Shown here: piece after piece, positions 1 to 7,682 of the stretch | Layout of the letters: every line of letters starts with the position of its first letter | Position numbering within the stretch: the first letter of the stretch is position 1 | NCBI RefSeq assembly: GCF_000222485.1 | Contig: NC_015914.1 | Span: forward strand, 3,392,001-3,456,000 | Source: Cyclobacterium marinum DSM 745 | Lineage (GTDB): Bacteria; Bacteroidota; Bacteroidia; Cytophagales; Cyclobacteriaceae | Length of the DNA stretch: 64,000 nucleotides | Direction of reading: 5' to 3' | Position numbers and translations under genes: made by a program | The notes under the pieces: model-generated | The model's database searches: none | What the model was told of the DNA's origin: nothing | The model's input: only the letters and a program-made list of their open reading frames with translations

Positions 1-1
1 G

Positions 2-418
2 GAAATAGAAAAACCCGAAACCAAAAAATGCTTGCACTGTGCCAAGCCAATTACTGGAAGATTGGACAAAAAGTATTGTAATGACTATTGTCGTAATAGC
101 TATAACAATCAGACCAAACGTGCAGGTGACAAGCAGATCCAAGAGGTAAACAGCATTATTAGAAAAAACCGTCGGATATTGAAAACACTATGTCCGGCTG
201 GTAAGGCAACAGTAAGCAAAGAGCTGCTTGATTCCATGGAGTATAATTACCGGTTTTTTTCAGGAATTTATCGGTCGTCTGCACCCTCTAAACTTGTTTA
301 TTTCATATGTTACGATTATGCTTTCAGTCCACTAAATGAAGAAGGTAAAAACATGGCACTAATCGTAGAAAAAGAAGATCACTTTAATGATTTTTTTGAG
401 AATCCATGGTCAGCTTAA
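2..418 (+). CDS. Zinc-ribbon-like hypothetical protein, 5' end outside the window
   Basis: The open frame is already running at the window edge and ends with TAA at 416-418. A TTG at 32 lies inside it, but the frame extends upstream without a stop, and two residues before that TTG there is a Cys which completes a CxxC pair (KKCLHC). The next Cys pair (KKYCNDYC) lies about 14 residues on, so the N-terminal part looks like a four-Cys zinc-binding knuckle followed by a basic helix. The remaining ~100 residues have no motif I recognise. Small proteins of this layout occur in Bacteroidota, but their function is unknown to me. The true start is probably to the left of the window. The reading frame is convincing; the role is not assigned. 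Confidence 0.55.
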   Translation, partial: EIEKPETKKCLHCAKPITGRLDKKYCNDYCRNSYNNQTKRAGDKQIQEVNSIIRKNRRILKTLCPAGKATVSKELLDSMEYNYRFFSGIYRSSAPSKLVYFICYDYAFSPLNEEGKNMALIVEKEDHFNDFFENPWSA

Positions 419-483
419 TTTAGGCAAAATGAGGTTAGAAGATAGATTGGCAATTCATCAACATCTTTTTGAACATTTGATAA

Positions 484-972
484 ATGGCTATTAAGCTTTT
501 TTAGGGTAACACCAGCATTTTTTTAGCAATCACTTGCAACAATGACACTGAGGAGGCACCCCTAATTGAAAAAACAGCCCGAATAGAAGTTGCTTTTGAA
601 GGAAGTGTGGAACAGTACCTTATTAATTTCGGCGTCCACTCCCTCTACCAAGGCCAAAGCGGTTTTGTCAGTGCAACCATCATTCAGCCTGGAAACCTAG
701 AATGGACCCAAGTTATCGATGAGCCCAAAACCTTTAACCTTTCCACCCCCGCTACCTTTTCCGAGCTTGTAATTGAATCAGAAGAGCCTGTTCATACTCT
801 CGGGTTTAATTTTAATGTAGTCCACACCGGAGACATTCCCGCTGAAGGCTTCGAGAATTTAAGAGCTACTATCAGGGTTTTTGGAGACAATGCTGAGGTT
901 CAAACCTTTCAATATGCGGCAAGGCCGGTAGGGGAGACTTCGGAGGTTTTGAGTGAGGTGGTAAGGTTTTGA
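484..972 (+). pseudogene. Lipoprotein gene interrupted by an in-frame TAG in the signal peptide
   Basis: From GTG 607 the frame encodes 121 residues of a beta-rich secreted-looking domain. Going upstream in the same frame there is no stop until TAG 502-504, and the intervening codons read as the end of a lipoprotein signal (FLAITCNND, with a lipobox Cys). Still in frame, ATG 484 begins MAIKLF just before that TAG. The simplest reading is one lipoprotein gene with a nonsense codon inside its signal peptide. Between 502 and 607 there is no ATG, GTG or TTG, so a product from GTG 607 would be cytosolic and unanchored. A sequencing error or an unusual ATT/ATC start are alternatives. No enzyme motif is visible. 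Confidence 0.45.
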
Positions 973-1134
973 TTTGAACAAATGGATAGAATTACGTTGA
1001 ATTAGCTACTTATTTAGAATAGGTGTTTATCGACGATTAACACTTTCTTAGTTTATAATGGAGGAGATTTTTTATCTTATGGTGTTTCCAAAGTAGAGAA
1101 CTTTATTAAACTTCAGTCAGTCGAAGAGGATATA

Positions 1135-1377
1135 TTGTTTTGTCGGTGTCAGGGTGCTAAGCCATATTGCGATCCATATATCAGAGGGGTCTATATACCC
1201 CAGTTCGAGCCAGAATGGGGTAGATTCACGGTGCCCAAATACTCTTTTATTTCAGTAAAATCAAGGAACCCTTGCATTAGGTCCATACACTCAAAATGGA
1301 GCTGGCCTGTTAGAATATTCTATAATAAGATTAACCACATAGAAGAAATTGGTTATACTAATGATCGAGGGTTTTAG
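1135..1377 (+). CDS. Unrecognised ORF, possibly a gene remnant
   Basis: This is an 80-codon frame from TTG, and the open frame reaches back to a stop near 1015 without any ATG. The peptide has several Cys and aromatic residues (FCRCQGAKPYCDPY) but no family I recognise. The lack of a credible start and the decayed neighbourhood suggest a fragment rather than a working gene. Confidence 0.15.
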   Translation: MFCRCQGAKPYCDPYIRGVYIPQFEPEWGRFTVPKYSFISVKSRNPCIRSIHSKWSWPVRIFYNKINHIEEIGYTNDRGF

Positions 1378-1519
1378 AACACATTCACCATTTTTAAACC
1401 GTTATTCTTTACTAATGCAGAATCACTGTTTAAAAAATATATAGAGAATTGAAAAACTTTTAAAAATAATCTGGTAACCCTGTCATATAATAATAACTTT
1501 TAGACACTAATGGTTATGA

Positions 1520-2011
1520 ATGAAAAAACCTCAACTGGAAAATCTCCTTAAAGAACTTCACCAAGCAGCTTACCACTGGTCAAGGCAGTGCTGCTCATTT
1601 GATGAGGATTTGGCCAAGGATGTGTTGCAGCAGGTTTATTTGAAAATTCTTGAGGGAAAAGCTATCTATAAAGAAAAGTCTCATATTAAAACATGGCTGT
1701 TTTCTGTTATTAGGTTTACCGCTGAGGAATGGAAAAAGAACGTGAAAAACACCTATCCACTTGAAGCGGATTTTGATGTACCAGAAACAGAAGAGGAAGT
1801 CACTGCTGCCTCCCATAAAGAATTGATTGAAATGCTTCCGGAAAGACAAAAGGAGGTTTTACTATTGGTTTTCTATCATAACCTTACTTTGGAAAAATCC
1901 GCTGAGATCATGGAAACCAGTATTGGTTCAGTCAGGAAACATTATGACAGAGGAAAAAGAAACCTCAAAGAGCTTATCTTAAAGAAGACTTTACATGAAA
2001 ACAATAAATAA
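1520..2011 (+). CDS. ECF-type RNA polymerase sigma factor
   Basis: This 163-aa protein has the two-domain layout of extracytoplasmic-function sigma factors. A region-2 helix bundle lies at about residues 20-80 (DLAKDVLQQVYLKIL followed by KTWLFSVIRFTAEEW), and a region-4 helix-turn-helix at about 105-155 (LPERQKEVLLLVFYHNLT, then SIGSVRKHYDRGKRNLK). I chose ATG 1520 over two closely spaced out-of-frame ATGs because only it opens this frame. The next gene overlaps its end by 17 nt, so translation is probably coupled, and that product is a small one-TM protein fitting an anti-sigma role. The third gene encodes a Spy-like secreted protein. Together they suggest an envelope-stress or metal-response regulon, which is inference; the targets are not visible. 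Confidence 0.85.
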   Translation: MKKPQLENLLKELHQAAYHWSRQCCSFDEDLAKDVLQQVYLKILEGKAIYKEKSHIKTWLFSVIRFTAEEWKKNVKNTYPLEADFDVPETEEEVTAASHKELIEMLPERQKEVLLLVFYHNLTLEKSAEIMETSIGSVRKHYDRGKRNLKELILKKTLHENNK

Positions 2012-2321
2012 TTCCGAAGATCAAGACCTTCAAAATTTCTTCAGTGAAATGAAAGCTGAGGATTCAACTATGGAGGCTCCCCAATTTCCAAAAATTAGGA
2101 AATCTAATTCATGGAGGTTGATTCCTTTAGGAATTGCGGCTACTTTGGCTTTATTTGCTTGGTTTTTCAGTGGAGATAAAGCTATCCGAACCTTGGATCA
2201 CGATGTAATCATTATTACTCTGGAAGCAGGGCAAAACAATGAGCTCCAATTCAAAATTGAAGCCACTACTGAATTGGAATCTTGGGATTCCCCGACCTCT
2301 TCTCTTTTAACTGATTTCTAA
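1995..2321 (+). CDS. Small single-TM protein, probable anti-sigma partner
   Basis: This 108-aa product overlaps the upstream sigma gene by 17 nt. The cytosolic N-terminal ~40 residues are acidic (SEDQDLQNFFSEMKAED). One membrane helix follows at about residues 41-58 (RLIPLGIAATLALFAWFF), then ~50 residues that would face the periplasm. There is no FecR or zinc anti-sigma signature, so identification as an anti-sigma factor rests on overlap and topology. The spacing to the next gene is 108 nt. The function is inferred. Confidence 0.6.
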   Translation: MKTINNSEDQDLQNFFSEMKAEDSTMEAPQFPKIRKSNSWRLIPLGIAATLALFAWFFSGDKAIRTLDHDVIIITLEAGQNNELQFKIEATTELESWDSPTSSLLTDF

Positions 2322-2429
2322 CAAAGATTAATCTATATGAAATCGAACACGACGATACTCGTCACACACTGGGATGATTATCAGTCATGTGAGATTCCAT
2401 ATGACCGCTAAAAATTAAACTATAAACAC

Positions 2430-3131
2430 ATGAAAAAGCTATTTATAATTGGAATAATTCTGTGCTCAGGTGTCCTCAATGCACAGGATATATTTCAGCA
2501 AAACCTGTATTCTGCCAACCTGGTATTTCAAAACAGTTTTGCCATTTCCCTTTCTGACCAACAGTTAGAAAAAATCACAAAGATACACAGCCAAAGTTCC
2601 AAAGAATTCTTTACGGGAAAATTGGATTTGGATGAAGCATCTGCCAAGTTAAAGAAAATGCTGAGCGCAACCAAACCCAATCCTGAGGCAGTTATCAGGC
2701 AATTGGATATAGTATTAAACCTAGAAAATTCATTGAAGAAAAAAAAGTTATCAACTTTGGTTGCCATTAAAAATGAACTCAGCGAAACCCAGCAAAAAGA
2801 GCTTTCTGAACTGAAAGGTGTCAGTGATATTGATGATTATGATTTTTCCAACAAGCCATTAGTTGTTGGGCCATTGAATATCGTGGATGGTAAAAACCCG
2901 AACTTAAAAATGAGAGTTTCGGGAGATTCGGAAAACAGTCCATTAATGTTACTTTCAACAAAAGATGGAATGGTTGAGATTGAAGATATTGAGAAAATTA
3001 ATTCAGAAGACATTTCAGGCATGTCGGTAATAAAAAACAAATGGGCGATCGATAAATATGGTGAAAAAGGAAAAAACGGCGTGTTAATCATCACGTTGAA
3101 AAAAGACATGCAGGAGCAATTTGAGAAATAG
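2430..3131 (+). CDS. Secreted Spy/CpxP-like protein with a TonB-plug-like C-terminal segment
   Basis: The 233-aa protein starts with a signal peptide (MKKLFIIGIILCSGVLNAQ, residues 1-19). Residues ~35-125 are charged helices with the LSDQQLEKI and LSETQQKELSEL patterns typical of Spy/CpxP-type periplasmic metal-sensor/chaperone proteins. The C-terminal ~35 residues differ: SVIKNKWAIDKYGEKGKNG followed by VLIITLK. That pattern resembles the end of a TonB receptor plug domain, and also appears as a short tail in Bacteroidota M56/BlaR-type proteins. Its position behind a sigma/anti-sigma pair suggests an envelope-stress sensor. A hairpin terminator follows. The family call is fair; the binding partner is unknown. 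Confidence 0.6.
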   Translation: MKKLFIIGIILCSGVLNAQDIFQQNLYSANLVFQNSFAISLSDQQLEKITKIHSQSSKEFFTGKLDLDEASAKLKKMLSATKPNPEAVIRQLDIVLNLENSLKKKKLSTLVAIKNELSETQQKELSELKGVSDIDDYDFSNKPLVVGPLNIVDGKNPNLKMRVSGDSENSPLMLLSTKDGMVEIEDIEKINSEDISGMSVIKNKWAIDKYGEKGKNGVLIITLKKDMQEQFEK

Positions 3132-3181
3132 GGAACAATAGACCTTAGAGGTATAGAAAATCTCTAAGGTTTCGAATTCCG

Positions 3182-3216
3182 ACCTTTGGGGTTTATGAAA
3201 ACTCAAAGGTTTTTTT
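3182..3216 (+). terminator. Rho-independent terminator after the sigma/Spy-like operon
   Basis: A 13-bp stem with one mismatch and a 3-nt loop spans 3182-3210, directly followed by seven T residues. A smaller perfect 8-bp hairpin lies just upstream (3143-3150 with 3162-3169). From here to 3515 I see no gene. Confidence 0.75.
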
Positions 3217-3515
3217 GAGTAAAGCCTTTTATTTACCTCTTTTTCTATTTTTTTGGAAATCCTTCGACGCACTCTAAGGTTGTACCTCGTTGAAAGAATC
3301 CTTCAACTATTTTAAATTCTTTTGTAAATCCTCATTTCTAATTTTCGCACAAAACAATTCTATCGTTGGTTTAACCAATTTGGTGAGTTGTCAAGCCAAT
3401 AATCAGGGATTAGAACAAATTCAACTGTTTTTAAGGCATTTTTCTATCCGGTCCCACAATTAATGTTAAACAGGATCATAATTAGACCTTAACCCTATCA
3501 ATATAATTTGGCAAT

Positions 3516-3727
3516 CAATGACTCACCAAAGGTATGGGCTATTTTTTCACATGCATCCGGCTTAATTGTCTGAAATGTTCCAAGGAACTACGGCATAATA
3601 GGAGGTGCCTGACAGGGTTTTTTATCCGTTGCTTAGTGAAAAACTACCCCCGCCTATTATTTATTTAGCCCGCCAGTGCCCACGGTAAGCACATTATGAA
3701 AAGTTTTAATCTATTATCAGAACCCAA
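3516..3727 (+). repeat. 212-bp direct repeat, copy 1
   Basis: This stretch is nearly identical to 4789-5000. The two copies have equal length despite two compensating 1-nt indels, and in both an ATG lies exactly 180 nt from the left end, followed by near-identical codons (MK[S/R]FNLLSEP). Similarity stops abruptly after that. The copies are 1273 bp apart and bracket the 231-aa gene. Inside the repeat there is an AGGAGGTG stretch. Nothing identifies it as a known IS end or RNA. Confidence 0.85.
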
Positions 3728-3905
3728 CTCGTTTGTGACTGCAAATCTGAAAGAAGCTGGAGTTAATTTTCGAGCCTATGAACAGAAACTTCATATTAGA
3801 CGGATATGTGTGGGTGATGTTGCAAAAGAAATAAAAGCCCAATACTGCACAGAACACATAATCGTAAATGGAGAGGCTACAAGAGTAGAAGGCGAATTAC
3901 CTTAA
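3696..3905 (+). CDS. Short ORF opening in repeat copy 1
   Basis: This 69-codon frame starts at the ATG inside the repeat. Its first ten residues (MKSFNLLSEP) match the start of the radC-like remnant behind copy 2, after which the sequence is unrelated and unrecognised. It may be a recombinant remnant joined to a copied start, and not a working gene. Confidence 0.25.
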   Translation: MKSFNLLSEPNSFVTANLKEAGVNFRAYEQKLHIRRICVGDVAKEIKAQYCTEHIIVNGEATRVEGELP

Positions 3906-3993
3906 CCTGAGAGATCTGATATGGGAGTTGCATAATTCCCAGTGTTGTGTGTAATTTGAATAAAAATCACTCACTATTGATAATTATTCGAAA

Positions 3994-4689
3994 ATGGATA
4001 TGAAAGAATTATTATTAAAGTTTGGAATAGACAGCCTTGATGATGCTGTTTATGAATATGCCTCAAATGCTTTGGACTGGTGGGATAGTGAAAATAGAAC
4101 CTCTATTGAAGTTGAACTTCATCAAATTGAAGATGGATTAAAATCAATTAGTATACTATTCTGTCCAGATAATGAGCGAATAGTTGAGAGAAAAAAAGTA
4201 TTTTCATCATCATTTAATAGAAAGGGGATTAAAAAAAATGCTTTGGTTGCAAAGGCAGTTTTTGAAAATATGCATTGCAAATTTAAATTACCTTTTTCTT
4301 ATGAACAAAACGCCTATATTACAACCAAATCCTCTGAATCCGAATTAGTTTTAGAACGTATTTTGAACTTAATTGTGCAAAAAGTGCCAACATTTAAGAT
4401 TGATTTAAATGAATCAAATCATGAAGAAAGTTCATTCGAAGATGGGGATACTCTCGATCATTTTATTGCAATGATGTATATGAATTCAGTAGACTATACA
4501 AAAGAGAATATAATTGATTCCATTAAAGTGGCAATAAATATTGAAGGTGATCAATATCTGGATGAATTGAAAAATTATATAAGAAGCGGAAAAGAATTTG
4601 ACTATGAAGAAGAATATGGCGTGAATAAAGAAAAACTAAATTTAATAAAAGAAACAATAATAAACCACACACCATCCCTTCGTTCATAA
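3994..4689 (+). CDS. Unrecognised 231-aa protein between the two direct repeats
   Basis: A long clean frame from ATG 3994 encodes a hydrophilic, acidic protein without signal peptide or membrane segment. The middle is beta/alpha-like (SISILFCPDNERIVERKKVF), and the C-terminal third is helical and strongly charged (RSGKEFDYEEEYGVNKEKLN). It is visibly richer in A and T than the core genes to its right. I recognise no family. The gene lies between two copies of a 212-bp repeat, which makes gain by insertion or loss by repeat recombination plausible. An immunity or phage-defence role would be pure guesswork. The ORF itself is credible from its length and codon pattern. Confidence 0.55.
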   Translation: MDMKELLLKFGIDSLDDAVYEYASNALDWWDSENRTSIEVELHQIEDGLKSISILFCPDNERIVERKKVFSSSFNRKGIKKNALVAKAVFENMHCKFKLPFSYEQNAYITTKSSESELVLERILNLIVQKVPTFKIDLNESNHEESSFEDGDTLDHFIAMMYMNSVDYTKENIIDSIKVAINIEGDQYLDELKNYIRSGKEFDYEEEYGVNKEKLNLIKETIINHTPSLRS

Positions 4690-4788
4690 AAGGGGAGTTT
4701 TTGTCCATTTTAAACCCCTAACCAGTATTTTTTGTCTCAAATCCAATCTTACCCTTAGATTAATAAAGCACATAAAACTTGGACAAAC

Positions 4789-5000
4789 CAATGACTCACC
4801 AAAGGTATGGGCTATTTCTTCAAATGCATCCGGTTTGACTGTCTGAAATATACCAAGGAACTACGGCATAATAGGAGGTGATTGACTGAGGTTTTTTATC
4901 CGTTGCTTAGTGAAAAACTATCCCGCTTATCATTTATTTAGCCCGCCAGTGCCCACGGTAAGCACATTATGAAACGTTTTAATCTATTATCCGAACCCAC
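4789..5000 (+). repeat. 212-bp direct repeat, copy 2
   Basis: This is the partner of 3516-3727, in the same orientation and with about 90% identity by eye. It runs through the start codon (ATG 4969) of the radC-like remnant and ends after ten codons. Upstream of both copies a weaker similarity (TTGG..CAA) extends about 15 nt. Confidence 0.85.
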
Positions 5001-5323
5001 AGAGATGCTTTATAACCAGGGGAAATCAGCCATGACAGCCTACAATATCATCGCAGGTATTGCTAATATCCAAATAGACAAAGCCAGAGAGCCTTGCCAT
5101 GGCAAATAATAAACTATCGGAATTGGCCAAGTGGGACATGGAAAGATGGCTGAAAATAGAAGGAATCGGATATGCTAAAGCTACAGTAACCTCATTTGAA
5201 TTAGGTAGAAGAAGGATGTTTGAACAACCGGATAAAAAAATCAAGATCAATTGTTCCCAGGATTTGCATGAAACCTTTCCTTTTTTCTGGTTTGTGCGGG
5301 TGCTTTCTAGTTTAAAATTTTAA
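4969..5323 (+). pseudogene. radC: radC fragment (UPF0758 N-terminal part), frameshifted and truncated
   Basis: ATG 4969 opens a 46-codon frame (MKRFNLLSEPTEML, then YNQGKSAMTAYNIIAGI) resembling the RadC N-terminus, where a K-G-x-x-x-[LM]-[ST]-D-x-E-L-I-A pattern is usual. At about 5100 the match moves to another frame (5099-5323): LSELAKWDMERWLKIEGIGY, then AKATVTSFELGRRR. That is the RadC helix-hairpin-helix (LSxLAK ... KxKGIGxAKA ... ELGRRR). The C-terminal JAB/MPN metalloprotease domain with its HxHPSG motif is absent. So this is a frameshifted, 3'-truncated radC-type gene. Its start lies in a duplicated 212-bp segment, which suggests that the promoter and first codons were copied or recombined. 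Confidence 0.65.
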
Positions 5324-5381
5324 TTCTGTTTTTCAGTACTGGAAATTTACGATATTGGGTGCCTCAATATATTTTTAACCT

Positions 5382-5816
5382 ATGTTTGTGAGGCGAAAAA
5401 GAAATGCTAGTGGTAGTTTTAGTGTACAAATTATTCAAAAAGTAGGTAGGATCAACAAAGTTGTTTAGACTATGGATTGTTCTTCGGATGGAAGTGAGTT
5501 GGATACTATGGAACGAGAAGCTAGATCAGAAATTGATCGGCTTAGAGGGCAGGCAACCATTTTTTACCAGAGCAAAGAACAATAGCCTCGCCCCAAGGCT
5601 CCCACAATATTCAACATTCAGAAAGAATTGGTTGTCCCTGATAAGATCCTTGGGCATGTCAATCTGGAATTTAAGTTGAAAACTTCAATTATCTGGCAAG
5701 ATTTTAAAATGAAGAAACTTTCATTTTCAGCAAATAAGGCTTTAGAACTAATAATAAAGATTTATCAGGTAAGAGTGTATTGCCAAAATCTAAAACCTAC
5801 ACCACGTTACTTTTAA
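5382..5816 (+). pseudogene. IS1634-like transposase N-terminal remnant with two in-frame TAG codons
   Basis: A single frame from ATG 5382 reads MFVRRKRNASGSFSVQIIQK, then VGRINKVV, TAG (5466), TMDCSSDGSELDTMEREARS, EIDRLRGQATIFYQSKEQ, TAG (5583), and continues open to TAA near 5816. The opening fits the N-terminus of IS1634/IS4-type transposases common in Bacteroidota (MFxRxKxNxSGxxSVQ ... KVVKTxG ... EIDRL). The first TAG sits where Lys (AAG) is expected. No DDE catalytic part follows, so this is a decayed left end. The later half (after 5590) is less certain. It supports a mobile origin for the 1-6000 segment. Confidence 0.55.
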
Positions 5817-6032
5817 AACCAACTGGTAAACACCAAAAACATATCAAATCTATCATGAAAATTTAGCTTGGGTGTCCCATCGCACTAAACAAGAGAAAAA
5901 GTAACTATAGCGATTTAGGTAGTTATGGTTTTGTTTAGCAGAGAAGGAGAGGATCGAGCGTTAAAACCAGTCCAGTGGACTAATTTATCGAGGGGCCGGC
6001 TTGTAGGGTGGCTCCCGACGACTCTAAACGAA

Positions 6033-6059
6033 AAAAGCCAGGTATAAAACCTGGCTTTT
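6033..6059 (-). terminator. Hairpin terminator downstream of tRNA-Ser
   Basis: A perfect 11-bp stem (6033-6043 with 6049-6059) with a 5-nt loop lies six bases beyond the tRNA 3' end. On the minus strand the stem finishes in a T run. From 5817 to here I see no gene. Confidence 0.75.
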
Positions 6060-6064
6060 CGATG

Positions 6065-6149
6065 CAGAGGAGGAGGGATTCGAACCCCCGGTACCTCGCG
6101 GTACAACGGTTTTCAAGACCGCCGCATTCGACCACTCTGCCACTCCTCT
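6065..6149 (-). tRNA. tRNA-Ser (anticodon UGA)
   Basis: Read on the minus strand, the sequence folds as a class II tRNA of 85 nt: a 7-bp acceptor (AGAGGAG with CTCCTCT), an anticodon loop CTTGAAA giving UGA, a long variable arm (TACCGCGAGGTA), and a T arm with GTTCGAAT. The CCA end is not encoded. The gene sits at the border between the decayed segment on its 3' side and core genes on its 5' side. tRNA 3' ends are common integration sites, but I found no second copy of the 3' end in 1-6000. Confidence 0.95.
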
Positions 6150-6312
6150 AGTTGGGTCTGATGCTTAATTTTGACTCGAAAAATCTTCCGATCTTATAAG
6201 TCTTTGTTTTATAATTTTCGATCACTTCGCTTTTGATGTGAATCGGAAGGCAAAGGTAGCCCTAATTCTAATTAATGCAAATCCTTAAGGGGTAAAATTT
6301 TTGTAAAAAATG

Positions 6313-7269
6313 CTAATTTTTTGAAAGTGAAGGACTTGTTTTTTTGGGTGGCTTGGCGTGCAATGCCTTTTGTAGGCTTACATTGATCTCATATCCGACT
6401 AAAACTAAAATGGAGGTTATCCAAAGCCAAAGCATAAGTGCCAACATGGTGCCGATAGACCCATACAATTTATTGTAGCTCGCAAAATTGGTTAGGTAAT
6501 AGGAGAATAAGAAAAATCCCAAAGTGATAAGTAAGCCTGACACTACTGCTCCTGCGGAGAAAAAATTCCACTTCTTGCTAACAGCAGGAGCCACCCTGAA
6601 AATGTAGGCATTGGTGATGACGAATAGTAGCAACAATACAAAAAACCTGAAAAAGGCTAGAGAATAGTAATAAATATTGTTAGATACAAATTCAAATTCT
6701 GAGATTTTGAAGAGCAATTCACTTCCTAAAATCATGATAATAACAGCCCCACATATGCTAAGCACCAATACCAATACGATGCTAACAGCTATCATTCTGG
6801 TTTGAAAAAAGCCTCTGTATTCTTTTGTACGGTAGACAGCATTGAATGCATTCATCAAGGAGATTACCCCGTTTGTGGACAAATAAAGTGCAAAGAAAAA
6901 ACCCAGTGATAACATGCCCTGACGTGGTTTGCTGACAATATCCATAATGGTGGGCGCTGCCTCATTATATATGCTTTCCGGTAAGATATCACTTACAAAT
7001 ACCAGGATATTTGACATGGTGACGTCATGTAAAAAATACTGGATATAGGGAATCATGTTCAATAAAAATAACAACATAGGAAATAGGGCAACAGTAAAAC
7101 TGAATGCCATGGCGCTGGCTCGTTCAAATACATCATCTTTCTGCAAGTGATGCAAGAAAATTTTGCCTACATCATATAAGTTTTGGGCAGGATTGCCAAA
7201 ATGAATAGGCTTGAGAAGAAGCGCCTTATCGCTTAATCGCTCCAATATGCTGTTGAGTTTTTCTTTCAC
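6313..7269 (-). CDS. YihY/BrkB family inner-membrane protein
   Basis: This 318-aa polytopic protein has about six hydrophobic segments and the family hallmarks: an ERASAMAFSFTVALFPMLLF segment near residues 48-67, an ALYLSTNGVISLMNAFNAVY segment and YKLYGSIGTMLALMLWLWIT near the C-terminus. The family was once annotated as ribonuclease BN; its actual role is unclear, possibly envelope or transport related. The start overlaps the upstream thioesterase stop by 4 nt, and MltG lies directly before that, so the three form one minus-strand operon (mltG, thioesterase, yihY-like). The family assignment is strong; the function is open. Confidence 0.85.
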   Translation of the reverse strand: MKEKLNSILERLSDKALLLKPIHFGNPAQNLYDVGKIFLHHLQKDDVFERASAMAFSFTVALFPMLLFLLNMIPYIQYFLHDVTMSNILVFVSDILPESIYNEAAPTIMDIVSKPRQGMLSLGFFFALYLSTNGVISLMNAFNAVYRTKEYRGFFQTRMIAVSIVLVLVLSICGAVIIMILGSELLFKISEFEFVSNNIYYYSLAFFRFFVLLLLFVITNAYIFRVAPAVSKKWNFFSAGAVVSGLLITLGFFLFSYYLTNFASYNKLYGSIGTMLALMLWLWITSILVLVGYEINVSLQKALHAKPPKKTSPSLSKN

Positions 7270-7682
7270 TCCTTTGAATCGAAATAGGGTTTGAGAAGAT
7301 CTATAAACCTCGCAGGGGGCCTACATGGCCGATGAGTATCTGTTTTCAAAAAGGTAAGCAAAGTTTCGCCTACATGAATAAGCTCCTCTTTCTCATTGAA
7401 TATTTCATAATGAAAGCGGATGCGCACACCCGGCATTTCTTTGATGCTGGTTCTAATGGTCAAATGTTCATCGTACCTGCCGGGTAAAAAAAACTTGCTG
7501 TGATTTTCTAACACAGGCATCATTACGCCACTTTCTTCCATCTCACGGTAGGAATATCCAACACTGCGAAGTGCTTCCACCCTTCCAACTTCATAATAGG
7601 TGGCATAATTGCCGTAATATACATAACCCATTTGGTCCGTTTCTGCATACCTTACTCTTAGCTTGTGCTCTTTTATAAACAT
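7266..7682 (-). CDS. Acyl-CoA thioesterase, 4-hydroxybenzoyl-CoA thioesterase (YbgC-like) fold
   Basis: This 138-aa single hotdog domain carries the YbgC/4HBT signature near the N-terminus: RVRYAETDQMGYVYYGNYAT followed by YYEVGRVEALR, with Asp16 as the expected catalytic residue. Members hydrolyse acyl-CoA or acyl-ACP thioesters in the cytosol; YbgC of Gram-negatives is linked to the Tol-Pal envelope system, but no tol genes are here. It begins one base after the MltG stop and overlaps the yihY-like gene by 4 nt, which indicates translational coupling in one operon. The substrate cannot be read from the sequence. Confidence 0.85.
   Translation of the reverse strand: MFIKEHKLRVRYAETDQMGYVYYGNYATYYEVGRVEALRSVGYSYREMEESGVMMPVLENHSKFFLPGRYDEHLTIRTSIKEMPGVRIRFHYEIFNEKEELIHVGETLLTFLKTDTHRPCRPPARFIDLLKPYFDSKE

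Noticed and set aside
3994..4689. Toxin or immunity gene
   Set aside because: The position would allow it, but no toxin, immunity or antitoxin signature or partner gene is visible.
502..5585. Reassigned TAG codon as explanation for in-frame TAGs
   Set aside because: Intact genes in the window end with TAG (for example at 3131 and 53258), so TAG is a normal stop here.
5915..6106. Minus-strand ORF over the tRNA-Ser gene
   Set aside because: It is the usual false frame (VPGVRIPPP type) produced by reading a tRNA gene and its terminator.
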